DNA of 64,000 nt, from assembly GCA_039954875.1 (NCBI GenBank), contig CP157202.1, positions 1,426,001-1,490,000 on the forward strand, given 5' to 3'. The translations under genes and the position numbers were made by a program. Numbering within the stretch: position 1 is the stretch's first letter; every line of letters starts with the position of its first letter. Under the pieces are notes generated by a model. It worked only from the letters and a program-made list of their open reading frames with translations, was not told the origin of the DNA and searched no databases. Shown here in pieces: positions 28,894-39,785 of this stretch. This DNA is from G039954875 sp039954875. Its GTDB lineage: Bacteria > Bacteroidota > Bacteroidia > Flavobacteriales > Blattabacteriaceae.

Positions 28894-29438
28894 TTAATAA
28901 TAAAACTTATTTAAAGTCTTTAAGTTGATATGAAAATGACCGTTAGTGATACGCATTCTTTCTGATGGTTTATCTTCCCAGTAGAGGGTCAACGAGAAAC
29001 AATCCTTGATGATTTAAGCTTCTCTGTGCAGATAATTTATTGTGATCTGATCAAAACTTTTAGAAGATTCAAATCTTATTTACTTAGATCCAAGCTCTTT
29101 ATTTTCATAATAAATGAATGTGATTTCAAAAAATTCATCTCTATCATTTTCGATATGCATCGACGTGGTCAAAAAATTTTATCCTACTTTTATATTGGTC
29201 ATATAAATCACTATTTTCTCTTCACCATTTCGTCCCCAGATCATTACATCTAGTTCACTTACGAAACTTGTGTTTACAGATTGATCACTAAATAAGCTCC
29301 CACCAAGGGTTTAGAATGTCCATCCGTCCCCATCACACAGGAAAAAGAATTTTCTGTGATGGGCTGAACCTTATTATTATTACTAATTACAGAGATAAAA
29401 AAACTAAACAACAGATAATAAAATAGTGTCGTTTTCAT
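28894..29438 (-). pseudogene. Decayed small exported protein, copy 1 of the duplicated unit
   Basis: From the ATG at 29438 it reads a signal-like N-terminus (MKTTLFYYLLFSFFISVIS) followed by PITENSFSCVMGTDG, and near the end IIKDCFSLTLYWEDKPSERM and INLKTLNKFYY before the stop at 28894. Copy 2 reads SVIKDCFGMTLYNKDNSDDR and FDFNTLYKN at the same place. The stop is 12 bases before the hydrolase-like start, almost as in copy 2. I do not recognise the family. Stops interrupt the middle. Confidence 0.5.
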
Positions 29439-29699
29439 AAATATTAGTCTTGATATAGATAATTAAATCTAAGTATTTTTTTACATGCTACAACTTTTTT
29501 AGCCTGAACAAATATTTCACTTTGAAAAAATTAATTTACATGAAAATCATTATCCTTCATTAAAATATATCGTAGGACTAAGTATCTCAAAAATACTCAA
29601 CACTCCTACCAGCGACCAATATGACTTTGAGAAAAGGCCAAATTATCAACCCCGAACACCAGATAGTAAACAAACATCCTCCTCTAAACAAAAGAATCA

Positions 29700-32578
29700 A
29701 GCCACTCTATATGGCGGATTCTCAATCATAACCGATACACACTTATTCCACGATGACCTTCCGATCGTACCAGCGGACATCGATCTGATATTTAACAACA
29801 TGTTCACTAAGAGGTAGCCTTAAAGGCTACCTCTTACAAAAGACTGAACTGTCTCTTGACTTCCCACTCCAAGAAGATCGTAAATAGTGTAGTACTGAAT
29901 CATAAGAAGTTCTCATCCATATTTCTCACCTATCATTTTATCTGAAGGACTCATCAGGCAAAGACAACGATGATCATGTCGTCTATAATCACAATCTGGG
30001 GAATAAGGAAGAAGAACACTTACAAAAAAAATCTCTCTTAATGGTACCACAGGTATTGGTAACACTAAGTATACCATACCCATACCCATTATCCATATTA
30101 ATCATTGAACCACAATTAATAAAGCTTCCAGTCTCCCGCTCTTTTTTCCATACAATGGAAATAACTAATTAATCTTTTAGAGTGAAATTAATACCTGCTA
30201 GATTAGTATATAAAAAAGGCTATGAAATTTTTAATTTTACAAAAAACTAGGCTATACATCCAGATGTTTTTTTAAACCAAAATAGAGCCACTGCAATCAA
30301 AAGCTTTTATACAAGCTTTGCCATTGTAAGTACCATTCTGTACGGTTATACTACTCGGACCTTGGGGGTAAAAGCACCTTGAGATTATACAAAGCTTGTA
30401 GAATAACTCTCAAGTCTTTTTCACAGGTACGCAAACTGAAGGTGCGAATGTTTCCGTCATACAACAACCCTTCACTTTATATGGAATCAGTATTTAGAGA
30501 GTAAATAGGAGTGTGGTTTTTTTATTGATCTCATTCAGGACAAAGTCGGTATTGGCCCGGGTGAGTTGCATATGGCCTTTATTCTTCTCATACATATAGT
30601 ACGTGTTAAATGGAATATCGCTGATAAAAAGCATATTACGATTGTAGACATTTCCCTTGAACAGACGGTTAGCTCCCCTTTAAGTCTATCAAACTATTGC
30701 TTGGGATGGAGGAAAAAAACGACCATAATCCGCATTCCATAAAACACGCCAATAGCCTTCAAAAGAAGGGCGATGCTTTTCGCCCAAAAAGAATATCCGC
30801 CCTTTTTAGCTTCTGATGGATCAAATACAAAGACACTTAGGAGATCTACCCATAACTATATAAAAATCAAATACTCTGCCAGTAGTATTATCATAACTGC
30901 CTATAGCAGAATCGGAAATCGATTTGTAATAACATCATGGCAGAGAAAATTAAAAAAGTTTCTTCTGACCCCAAAAGACCTTACTGATCCCTCCTTCGAA
31001 GGTAAAACTCACCCCAAACTTTATCCTTAACTCGTTCAAGATAAAGTTATACAATCCTTGCATAAAACCACCCTGTGGTGTACCTGTCTGCTTACCCAAG
31101 ATGCTGTCTCATTGAAGACGACCACCTTTTACACAACTTCTGCGGATAGCCGATACGATTTGGAAGACTGTCCATAAACCGATCGAAGAATCTAGATACT
31201 CCCGTAGTGGGGATATTCCAGTCTACCAAATGATGGGAGACGAGCATTTGTTTGACTACTGTAAAATTAATATGAAGAATAAAATTGTTCATCTTAAACC
31301 AACTTATGGTATATTGTAATTAGCTCCTTGGTGGGGGGGGGGCATCGAGAAAAAACCAAATGCAAATGTTGGTCGGCATATCGTTCTTCTCAATATAGAC
31401 TAAAGCATAACGTGAGGCAAATGCACTCATATTGAGGCCAATGACCATCAATTTTTCATCACCCACCTTCCATCCGGTTAATCTGCCAGATGAGTTCGAT
31501 CAGCACCATCACATTGCACTCAATATGATTTATTCCACCGTCTCTCACCCCCTACAATTAGCATAGATCGGAAAGTTTAGGATGACAACGTCGTAGCCTT
31601 GAGTCGTAAGTTTATCTCCTAGATTTTGCTTTGTTTCATTATTAAATAACTGAAACTTATAAATACTTTCTATCCCAGAATCTATCTTCTGTTTATCCCC
31701 CGGATCAAATCCATCAATGATGATCACAGTCGTGTCCAATATCCGACCATCTCCTAAAAAGATCTTATACTCGCCATGGCCATAGCAGCTATCCCCCACA
31801 ATCACTTACCTCATCATGGGGTCTTGGAAGAGTGATGCTTGCCCGTATAAATACGATACCTTAGGTGCTCTATGTGCCACTCTCCACAACATACCTGCTA
31901 TATGCCGGAGACTTTTATCTGATGCAAGCGTATATACGAGCAACTTGGCTGAGGTGCTCAAACTAAGGCCATCACGCCCAAATCCGCTTCCAAACGGTTA
32001 ATATCACCTGCCTGAGGTACATTCTATAGGACAAATGCCGAATCAAACACATAGGTAGGTTGCACAGGGTATAGATCTCTGTGACCAAAAGAGAAGTATC
32101 AAGCTATACAAAATATCAAAATTATTTAACTTACCCGCTACGCGATACAAATGTTCATTTTTCAACTTAACCAAACCCTCTTCGGCAGCCTTGTGTTTAA
32201 TTTAATAAAAATCAACATAGATAAGGCCTAAAATCATTTTCCCATCCAGGGCTTGATGTTGGGATTAGATATTAATAAAATATGTCGTAGAAAAATCTTT
32301 CACCATAGCGGCGACGATAAACCTCGTCCCAGACCTAGAAGAAGTGATAAATATGAAAGACATTTCCTTTTTGATTGAATGCATCCAAACCAGATATCGG
32401 AGTTTACCCTATTGTATAAAAAGTTTAAGGCTGGATCATCTGTATTAATCCCCATCGCAAAGCTAGACACTTCAAGTATACTCAATACTTCGACAGCCTT
32501 ATCGTCATAACTTTGTAAATAGACTACGCTACTAAGTAGGCATATCAAATAGTATATAAATATTATTTTCATAACCAT
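29700..32578 (-). pseudogene. Decayed exported alpha/beta-hydrolase-like protein, copy 2
   Basis: It begins at 32578 (ATG GTT ATG) with a signal peptide, MKIIFIYYLICLLSSVVYLQ. Motifs follow in the same order as copy 1: KHKAAEEGLVKLK (about 32200), VIIIDGFDPGDKQ and GYDVVILNFP (31720–31560), CNVMVLIELIWQIN (about 31520–31480), then SRYAL-like and NDMPTNICIWFF (about 31420–31350). KQMLVSHHLVDWN with RIGYPQKL (31260–31120) and YMYEKNKGHMQLTRANTDFVLNEI (about 30600–30530, overlapping pieces) come next. It is about 1 kb longer than copy 1 at the C-terminus, where VQNGTYNGKACIKAF is readable near 30300. Many frameshifts and stops. A ten-G run lies at 31333–31342. Confidence 0.65.
29809..29835. repeat. 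Perfect 11-bp stem hairpin near the end of copy 2
   Basis: AAGAGGTAGCC, loop TTAAA, GGCTACCTCTT is a perfect inverted repeat. No clear T tract follows on either strand, so terminator function is uncertain. Confidence 0.55.
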
Positions 32579-32591
32579 TTGGTTTAAAGAA

Positions 32592-33140
32592 TTAATTTTT
32601 ATACAAAGTATTGAAATCAAATCGAGCTCCACGGACATATACACGGTCATCAGAGTTGTCTTTATTATACAAGGTCATCCCAAAACAGTCTTTGATTACA
32701 CTCTTTTTTCTATCATATTTAATGATTGTAACCTTGCCGCTATTGATACGTAAGAGATATGTTGGGGCTATTGGACTACTCAAACCATAAAAAGTATGAT
32801 TTTGTTTAGATAGCTGATAGCCATCAAATACTCCCTTACTTTGATATAATGAATATTCGCCCTCTTTAACTAATTTATATATATATGTAAAATTCTTCAT
32901 CCTAGCCAATCTCAATACCAAAGGATTCCCCATAAGGTGATACACAAATAGAGTTTCTAAGAGTAATACCAAATTTCTATTTCTGCACAAAGAGCCTACC
33001 ATTGATATATCAGGAAAAGGTATTTTCGCTAGTAGGATGGTTTCCGTCGTTACAACTTGTTACCAATCAGTAGTAGTAATACATCTAGGCTGAGCAGTAG
33101 GGCAGTCAGGCGGAGTATTTTGATAAGGCTTGAGATTTTG
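32592..33140 (-). pseudogene. Decayed small exported protein, copy 2 of the duplicated unit
   Basis: The last two thirds are an open frame from 33002, containing KNFTYIYKLVKEGEYSLYQ, DGYQLSKQNHTFYGLS, TYLLRINSGKVTIIKY and SVIKDCFGMTLYNKD, with the stop at 32592. The N-terminal part lies in other frames: a hydrophobic segment (ILRLTALLLSLDVLLLL) near 33110 and SENTFS near 33030, matching TENSFS of copy 1. The stop precedes the hydrolase-like start by 13 bases. The function is unknown. The readable frame is interrupted only near its start, so this is the better preserved copy. Confidence 0.5.
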
Positions 33141-33289
33141 GTCTTAATATCTTAAATATAATTAATTTTAATGCATATATAAAATTTTACTATAATACAT
33201 CTATATTAATAATAATATATATATAATAAAATTATTTAACCATAGTTTAAATAAGTTATCGATCTTAAATATCCTCTCGTTCTGTAAAG

Positions 33290-33720
33290 AGGTATTCTTA
33301 GAGCCAACCGGTTCTTCTTTTTAATTTCTTTTTATAGGAGCTACTCACTAGATAAAAAGACACGGAAGCAGACTCAAAAATGATCGCAACGTAAGAAAAA
33401 CCAACGAACCCTAACTTCATCTATCATTTGATTCCAATTGACTAGCCCTCTATAAATACCGATAAGAGCTATCAAAGCAAACCCCAAATTGACTACACTA
33501 TGATCAGAAAAATTTTGCTCAGTAGTTTATTTAATCGATATCCCAAATTATATTTCAAAATATCGTTGAACTGATTATTAATCTCCGGTCGAGTATGATC
33601 GTAGTTCTTGAGATCAAGATTCAAGTTATGAAAAACTTCTTGCTTGCTTTTCAAACGGACAGTGTCTACCTAAGCACTGATGCTCAATGTCATAATGAGG
33701 TAAATGGGTAATATAGATAT
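33290..33720 (-). pseudogene. Unrecognised membrane-protein remnant upstream of mfd's 3' end
   Basis: Minus-strand pieces include VRLKSKQEVFHNLNLDLKN, INNQFNDILKYNLGYRLNK and LGFALIALIGIYRGLVNWNQ in shifting frames, the last hydrophobic. I do not recognise the family. The surrounding 33150–33290 and 33720–33990 are very A/T-rich and hold nothing recognisable. Confidence 0.35.
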
Positions 33721-33996
33721 ATTTATAAAATTTATATTTTTAATATAATTGTTTTAAATATATAGATTTTTATATATCAAAAAAATATCATATATAAATA
33801 TACTGCTGGTTTTCGATAAAATCACTCAGCTGAATATAACTCATCAATAGGGGACGAAAACTAGAAACAAAAAGGACTCAAATAGTCCCTCCCTTTTACG
33901 TCAAAAACCATCATCCCAGAGAGTGAAAGGATTTTTAAAAAATTTTGAAGATATAAACCGGAGTTTTCAAAACGCTCCAATCCCCTATACTGAGTG

Positions 33997-36900
33997 CTAA
34001 CTCGACTGCCGGGTAGAGACGGCCTCTAACCATATAGTCAGCCATTTAGCCGCTTGAGCGATCATATAAACCTTATCGACACGAAAGAGCAAAATCGTAT
34101 CGCCATTCTTTCGCTTTTTCTCCTTGAATGAGACTTGTTCCGGATGTTCCTGCGCATAAGCGATGATACCTCGAAAAACCCCACTCTGATAATAGGTCGA
34201 CTGAATATCACTAATAAAATGACAGAGCATAAGCCCTTCTTTCAAAATCAGTTTTTCAAAACCTAATGCTTTGCAAAGCCTCTTCAGCTGGACACTATGC
34301 AATAGACCAACTGCTTGTTGAGGTAGAGGACCAAAACGGTCTTCTAACCGACATTTAAAGTTTTCCAAAGCTTGGTCATCTTCTACCTCAGCGAGCTCGC
34401 GATAGAGCTGCAAACGCTGGACAGTACTGTTGACATAATCGTCCGGTAGGAGGAGTTCCATATCGGTATCGATCTGCACATCGGCAACAAAACTTTGTCG
34501 CTCGGTTGAGGATACTGCATATAGATCTTTAAATTCCTCAGCTTTCAGCTCTTCCACTGCTTCGTTAAGTATTTTTTGATAGGTGTCAAATCCCATCTCG
34601 GATATGAAACCGCTTTGTTCGCCCCCCAATAAATTTCCTGCACCACGGATCTCTAAATCCTTCATTGCAATCTGAAAGCCTGAACCCAGATCAGAACATT
34701 GTTCAATAGCTTGAAGACGTTTCCGAGCCTCATCGTTCAGCACACCCAAAGGCGGGGTGATGAGATAACAAAACGCTTGAATGTTAGATCGACCTACACG
34801 GCCACGGAGCTGGTGCAGATCGGCCAGACCAAAATCTTGGGCTTGATGGATGAAAATAGTATTGGCATTTGGAATATCCAGACCACTTTCTACTATTGCT
34901 GTTGAAAGCAAAATATCTAAACGACCCTCGATGAAGTCAAGCATGAGCGTCTCAAGTATTTTCCCATCCATCTGACCGTGCCCAATACCAATCCTGGCTT
35001 GAGGAACCCAAGTCTGCAATTTACTAGCAAACTCATATAGGTCATGGATCTTGTTGTGGATAAAAAACACCTGTCCTTTGTGCGAATGTTCGTAAATAAT
35101 AGCATCTCTTATCGTCTCAGGATCAAACCGGATTAGATGAGTCTCTATCGGCCTACGGTTAGGCGGAGGGGTCTTGATCACTGAAATATCTCTGGCAGCC
35201 ATCAAGGAAAATTGTAAGGTACGGGGGATTGGTGTTGCCGTCAAGGCCAGCGTATCGACATTCTCTCGAAGGATCTTGAGTTTGTCTTTGGCAGAGACAC
35301 CAAATTTGTGTTCCTCATCGACGATCAAAAGCCCAAGATCTTTAAATCGCATCTGCTTGCTGATGAGTATATGAGTACCAATAATGATGTCAACACCTCC
35401 ACTTTGCAGATCCTGCAAGACCTTTTTACGAGTAGCGTCTGATCGAAACCTATTGAGGTAATCGACATGCACGGGAAAATCTTCAAGCCGTGCCTTGAAA
35501 GTACGATAATGTTGAAAAGCCAAGAGTGTTGTAGGCACCAATACTGCCACTTGTTTGCCATCAGTAGCTGCTTTGAAAGCCGCCCGTATGGCTACCTCTG
35601 TCTTACCAAAACCCACATCACCACATATGAGGCGGTCCATCGGTCTGGGACTTTCCATATCGGACTTAACCTCTTTAGTGGCTTTGAGCTGATCGGGGGT
35701 ATCTTCATAAAGGAAAGAAGCCTCCAGCTCATGTTGCAAATAAGTATCCGGAGAAAAAGAAAATCCTTCTTGTACCCTGCGTTTAGCATACAATTGAATC
35801 ATATCGAAAGCAAGCTCTTTGACTCTGGATTTGGTCTTACTCTTCAAATTCTTCCAAGCCGGCGAACCTAGTTTATTCAGCTTAAGTTCGGTGCTATCCT
35901 TGCCTGTAAATTTGGAAATCTTGTGCAAACCGTGGATGCTCACATACAGGATATCATTGTCTCGATAGACGAGTTTGATCGCCTCTTGACTTTTTCCATG
36001 GACATCGATCTTCATCAAACCAGCAAAGCGACCAATACCATGATCCATATGGGTGACGTAATCCCCCATCTGTAAAGCATTCAATGATTTGAGGGTAAAC
36101 CCTTGGCCAGAGCTTTGCCTCCTCCGAATACGGGACGAATGAAAACGATCAAAAATCTGATGATCGGTATAACAGACCAGGCGATGAGTGTCGTCTATGA
36201 ACCCCTCATGAAGGGAAGCAATAACAGGCTTAAAAATAACCTCGCGTCCCAAATCATGAAAGATATCACGAAAACGTTGCAATTGTTCACCGTTAGCACA
36301 ACAGAGATAATTGGCAAATCCTTCCTGGGCATGCTGATCTAGATCATCCAACAACAATTGAAATTGCTTATTAAAAGCCGACTGTGGTCGGCTTTTCAAC
36401 TCAAAAATTTTTTCCGGTTCGAAATAGGGTACTGCCGTACACTCTACCACAGCAAATGCACCAAGAGCCCTCAAAAAATCCTCACGTCTAACAAAACACG
36501 TCTCAGGAGTCATACGCTTGAGAGGAGAGACGGACTCATAAAAGATCCTTTCCGCCTCTTGAAACCGTTGGCCTACCACCTCAGCTGCTGAGGCTAGATC
36601 CTTAGAAAAGATCAAGGTCTCCTTTGATAATTGATCTAAAAAATTCTGCAACAGTTCCTTATAGAGTTCCTGTTTAGGATGATACAACAATATTAGCCGG
36701 TCAAGCCTCTGCGACGAGATCTGTGTATCGACATCAAATAGACGAATACTCTCGATCTCATCACCCAAAAATTCAATCCGGTAAGGCTGCTTATAGGCAA
36801 AAGAAAAAACATCGACAATGCACCCCCTGACAGCAAATTCTCCAGCTCGGCTTACGAAATCAGTACGATGAAAACCCTGATCGAAAAGCCATTCATTAAC

Positions 36901-37371
36901 AAAAGCCACAGAGATCTTTTCTCCAACTTGCAACTCGAAAGTATTTCGCGCCAATTCCCGGCGGGTCACTGTCTTTTCAAAAAGCGCCTCAGGAGACGTA
37001 ACCAATACGTAAGGCCCCTCTAAACGAGACAAACGATGAGACACCTCGAATCGCTGAAACACATTTACATTGTCCATATCTTCCATCTCATAAGGCCTAC
37101 GATAAGAAGCCGGATAATACAACACTTCCGCCCCAGAAAGACAAGCCTCAAGATCATCGAAAAGATATACGGCTGTCTTATCATCAGGAGCCATAAGCAA
37201 AATAGGCCGACCCATCTGCTTGAAAAGAGCAGCTACCAAGAAAACTTGCAAAGCCCCTATCGCCGACTTAAACTGCACTTTAGCCTCAGGCCGCCTTTGA
37301 AAAAGTGTACAACATTCCCTCGTCAGAAGAGCTTGCTCATAAATTTTTAAAATATTTGATTGCTCAGACAC
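33997..37371 (-). CDS. mfd: Transcription-repair coupling factor Mfd
   Basis: Mfd removes RNA polymerase stalled at DNA lesions and recruits UvrA. The 1124-residue protein has an N-terminal UvrB-homology region without a functional helicase, then the RNA-polymerase-interacting domain starting near residue 435 (MGDYVTHMDHGIGRFAGL). The helicase core has CGDVGFGKTEVAIRAAF near 590 and DEEHKFGV near 690. TATPIPRTLQFSLMAARDIS and QLRGRVGRS (near 835) complete the RecG-like motor, and the TRCF C-terminal domain follows. The length is typical and the frame is undamaged. It stands alone between two decayed regions. Confidence 0.96.
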   Translation of the reverse strand: MSEQSNILKIYEQALLTRECCTLFQRRPEAKVQFKSAIGALQVFLVAALFKQMGRPILLMAPDDKTAVYLFDDLEACLSGAEVLYYPASYRRPYEMEDMDNVNVFQRFEVSHRLSRLEGPYVLVTSPEALFEKTVTRRELARNTFELQVGEKISVAFVNEWLFDQGFHRTDFVSRAGEFAVRGCIVDVFSFAYKQPYRIEFLGDEIESIRLFDVDTQISSQRLDRLILLYHPKQELYKELLQNFLDQLSKETLIFSKDLASAAEVVGQRFQEAERIFYESVSPLKRMTPETCFVRREDFLRALGAFAVVECTAVPYFEPEKIFELKSRPQSAFNKQFQLLLDDLDQHAQEGFANYLCCANGEQLQRFRDIFHDLGREVIFKPVIASLHEGFIDDTHRLVCYTDHQIFDRFHSSRIRRRQSSGQGFTLKSLNALQMGDYVTHMDHGIGRFAGLMKIDVHGKSQEAIKLVYRDNDILYVSIHGLHKISKFTGKDSTELKLNKLGSPAWKNLKSKTKSRVKELAFDMIQLYAKRRVQEGFSFSPDTYLQHELEASFLYEDTPDQLKATKEVKSDMESPRPMDRLICGDVGFGKTEVAIRAAFKAATDGKQVAVLVPTTLLAFQHYRTFKARLEDFPVHVDYLNRFRSDATRKKVLQDLQSGGVDIIIGTHILISKQMRFKDLGLLIVDEEHKFGVSAKDKLKILRENVDTLALTATPIPRTLQFSLMAARDISVIKTPPPNRRPIETHLIRFDPETIRDAIIYEHSHKGQVFFIHNKIHDLYEFASKLQTWVPQARIGIGHGQMDGKILETLMLDFIEGRLDILLSTAIVESGLDIPNANTIFIHQAQDFGLADLHQLRGRVGRSNIQAFCYLITPPLGVLNDEARKRLQAIEQCSDLGSGFQIAMKDLEIRGAGNLLGGEQSGFISEMGFDTYQKILNEAVEELKAEEFKDLYAVSSTERQSFVADVQIDTDMELLLPDDYVNSTVQRLQLYRELAEVEDDQALENFKCRLEDRFGPLPQQAVGLLHSVQLKRLCKALGFEKLILKEGLMLCHFISDIQSTYYQSGVFRGIIAYAQEHPEQVSFKEKKRKNGDTILLFRVDKVYMIAQAAKWLTIWLEAVSTRQSS

Positions 37372-37397
37372 TTTTTCGATCTGCGATCATTCGAACG

Positions 37398-37405
37398 CAA
37401 AGGTA
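37398..37405 (-). promoter_or_regulatory. -7 promoter element (TACCTTTG) for mfd
   Basis: TACCTTTG read on the minus strand fits TAnnTTTG and lies 27 bases upstream of the mfd start. No spaced TTG was found. Confidence 0.45.
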
Positions 37406-37589
37406 CGATCTGTTTCCTTTTAAGGGTTTACCTCCTTTCAAAGTTAACTTCCATATAATACAATCTATCATATCCTTTCAGTATAGTCATACGACTCAAT
37501 ATAAATAAAATATTTATAACCCTAAGAACAATAGAGCATCCCCCCACAACAGGTCAACTCACCACCAGCACAGAGACTCAGCCACTCCA

Positions 37590-38500
37590 TTAATTATGCA
37601 AATCTCCGATCATTTATCCCAAGAAAAACGAGCTGCTCATACGTGTGAAAGCTACCGTAATAAATCATGCCGACTTGGCACAGAGCCGTAGAAATTATCC
37701 GCCGCCAGATATCCCCGACACACTGGGGTTGAAAAGTAATCGGTGAAGTGGTTACAATTGGAACAAAAGTACAGCGCTTCGATCCCGGAGACCGCATTAT
37801 GGTCCCCTACTACAAGAAGACGGGTACCACACTACTTACGTCTTAACGCCTGAAGAGACCACACACTCCCCATCTCGAACGAGGGCCTGATTTACCATTT
37901 GACACAATATGATACAGATCGGTAGGTTAAAATCCTACAGTACGTTGATACAATGTGAGAGCAACGGTGTGGAAAAAGCCGCCATAAGAATAGTCAAAGC
38001 ACTCGACGCAAAAATCATCATCACAGTACGAAATACGATCAAAGCTCGAGCCGGATTGAAATTAGAGACCGATAAGACCATCCAATACCCATAAAAAGAT
38101 TTTTCTAAAACTATCCTCCAGACCACAGTAAGATCAGATGTTGATATCATCTTAGACTTGGTAAAACTGATAACCTTGAAAAACCTCTAAGTAATGAAAC
38201 GAGGCGGACGACTCGCATTATCAATTCTCAATTAGGCAGTTAGGAACGCATCCCTCCGATCCACTTGATCACACACCAACTGACGGTCACCTGTTCAGTA
38301 CTTCAACCACTCCCCTTACAAGAAAAAGCCGAATTGGCCCAGGAGATTCAAAACTATCTTTTGCCCCTCCTAGCCTCAGACCAACTAATGCCCAAAATAC
38401 ATACTTGTTTCTCCACTCAAAGCCATCGAACAAATGCATGCACTCATGTATTCAAGTGAAAACGTCGGAAAGACCATTTTGATCCCCTGATCTCATGAAC
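37590..38500 (+). pseudogene. Decayed NAD(P)H:quinone oxidoreductase (PIG3-type zinc-free MDR protein)
   Basis: Pieces on the + strand match a quinone oxidoreductase of the medium-chain dehydrogenase family: ELLIRVKATVINHADLAQSR and NYPPPDI (37630–37710), then VIGEV and FDPGDRIMV (37740–37800). IRIVKALDAKIIITVRNTIK (37985–38045), VMKRGGRLAL (38190–38220) and LTVTCSVLQPLPLQEKAELA with NYLLPLLASDQLMPKIHTCF (38280–38410) follow. The Rossmann glycine motif is damaged. Stops and frame shifts separate the parts. Such enzymes reduce quinones with NADPH; this copy cannot make an active protein. Divergent from mfd. Confidence 0.75.
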
Positions 38501-38552
38501 TCCATCCTTAAACCCAGATCGATAAACGTATCCTGTCTACCGGATGGTCGAT

Positions 38553-38777
38553 TTATAGCGCTTCATCGATCGAGTTAGCTGAGCTGTCATGACGCCTCAT
38601 CTTGTACCAAATAGTCAACAATGCCGGCACAAAACATAATGCTATGATCATAATCAGGCCAAGAAGTTCTCTGCGGATCATACTGGGATCACCATCGCGG
38701 ATTATCAACGTACGATACACCATCAAAAAATAAGTCAAAAGTATGACCCCCAAAAGTGGTTGGATAAAAGCAGGCAT
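38553..38777 (-). CDS. Small unrecognised two-helix membrane protein
   Basis: A 74-residue open frame has two hydrophobic segments (IQPLLGVILLTYFLMVY and LLGLIMIIALCFVPALLTIWY) and an acidic tail. It lies just downstream of the decayed ABC permease and may be part of that exporter locus. I do not recognise it, and it could be a chance frame. Confidence 0.3.
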   Translation of the reverse strand: MPAFIQPLLGVILLTYFLMVYRTLIIRDGDPSMIRRELLGLIMIIALCFVPALLTIWYKMRRHDSSANSIDEAL

Positions 38778-38784
38778 CTAACTG

Positions 38785-39785
38785 ATTACCAATTAAACCC
38801 GTTCAATACAAAGCTAAGCGTAGCGATCACCATCAAGATCTCGGTAGCCCTGAACTGATTAGGCAAAAGGATACTGATCCACAGCCCCCATAAAAGCTGC
38901 GCTCAAAACAAAAAGACCAGCGATAAGCATAAGGAAAAAATATTTTTCGTCAAAAGGCACCCTGAAATAAGCGGGTAAGAGACTATAAAAGATCCAAATG
39001 AAAAAGCTCATAGTTAAATAATAAATTAGCCTCACTGCCATGGCAACGATAGGTGTACTAGTAGACTAATAAAACAAGCTTTTCGGATTGTTTTCAAATT
39101 CCGAGACAAAGCTCAACGCCGTCGCTAATAACAAAACCTGTTACAAAATTGTAGCCAACAAACCCGGCAACGAAAAATACATATAATTGGCCTAACGGCT
39201 GTAGTTCCGGATAAAGGTCAGATAGAAGGGGGCTCATAATGAGCAGTCGCCAGATAAACCGGTACCCATTGCTTCTTCAGTATATCTCAATATAGATCCC
39301 ACAGCCTTAAGCGTTCCCAATAACAATTGTACGCCTTTGGTAGCAAAATCGACCGTCAGGTGTTATACGTATTGATGTGGAACATAACTTCGGGAAACCG
39401 CTCCGTTAGGACACCTCGCTTCAATTTTTTCGTGATGATCAACGTATCATCAGCTTCTGGTACGGATCACTGTGTTTGTGATCAAACACCTATCACGCAA
39501 AACAGTCACAATGCGAAGGGTCTCATTATCCTCCAATATACTGATGACCTTATAACTCATAGGGGTATAATTCTCATCTACGACGACCATCTGGAGTTAT
39601 GAATATCGTTAAAAATTTTTCTATCAGGAGATTTGTGACTTTGTCCTTTTCATAGACCCAACCAAACAACATAGCATAGACGATAGCTGCACCGATGAAA
39701 AGCATCCGAAACACAGAATTTTCACAAAATAAGAAGAATTCCCTGCTGATCAGATAGAAAAATTTTTAACGATATTCATAACTCC
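38785..39785 (-). pseudogene. Decayed ABC-2 type permease of an export system
   Basis: Minus-strand pieces in several frames give an ABC-2 permease: an N-terminal stretch near 39780–39650 (KNF then a hydrophobic segment), PGLLATILQQVLLLATALS near 39160–39110, and SFFIWIFYSLLPAYF, FFLMLIAGLFVLSAAFMGAV near 39010–38890, followed by an NQFRATEIL-like segment. The order fits YhhJ/YbhR-type permeases with six helices and a large periplasmic loop. Stops and frame changes occur throughout. It follows the decayed HlyD-type gene on the same strand. Confidence 0.6.

Noticed and set aside
27000..33140. Repeated similar sequences as an insertion sequence or CRISPR-like repeat
   Set aside because: The repeats are long, diverged and coding-like with signal peptides; no transposase, terminal inverted repeats or regular spacers were seen.
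26972..34000. Poor reading frames as simple sequencing error
   Set aside because: Adjacent genes gdhA and mfd are error-free over 1.4 and 3.4 kb, and both stops and indels are spread over the dead genes.
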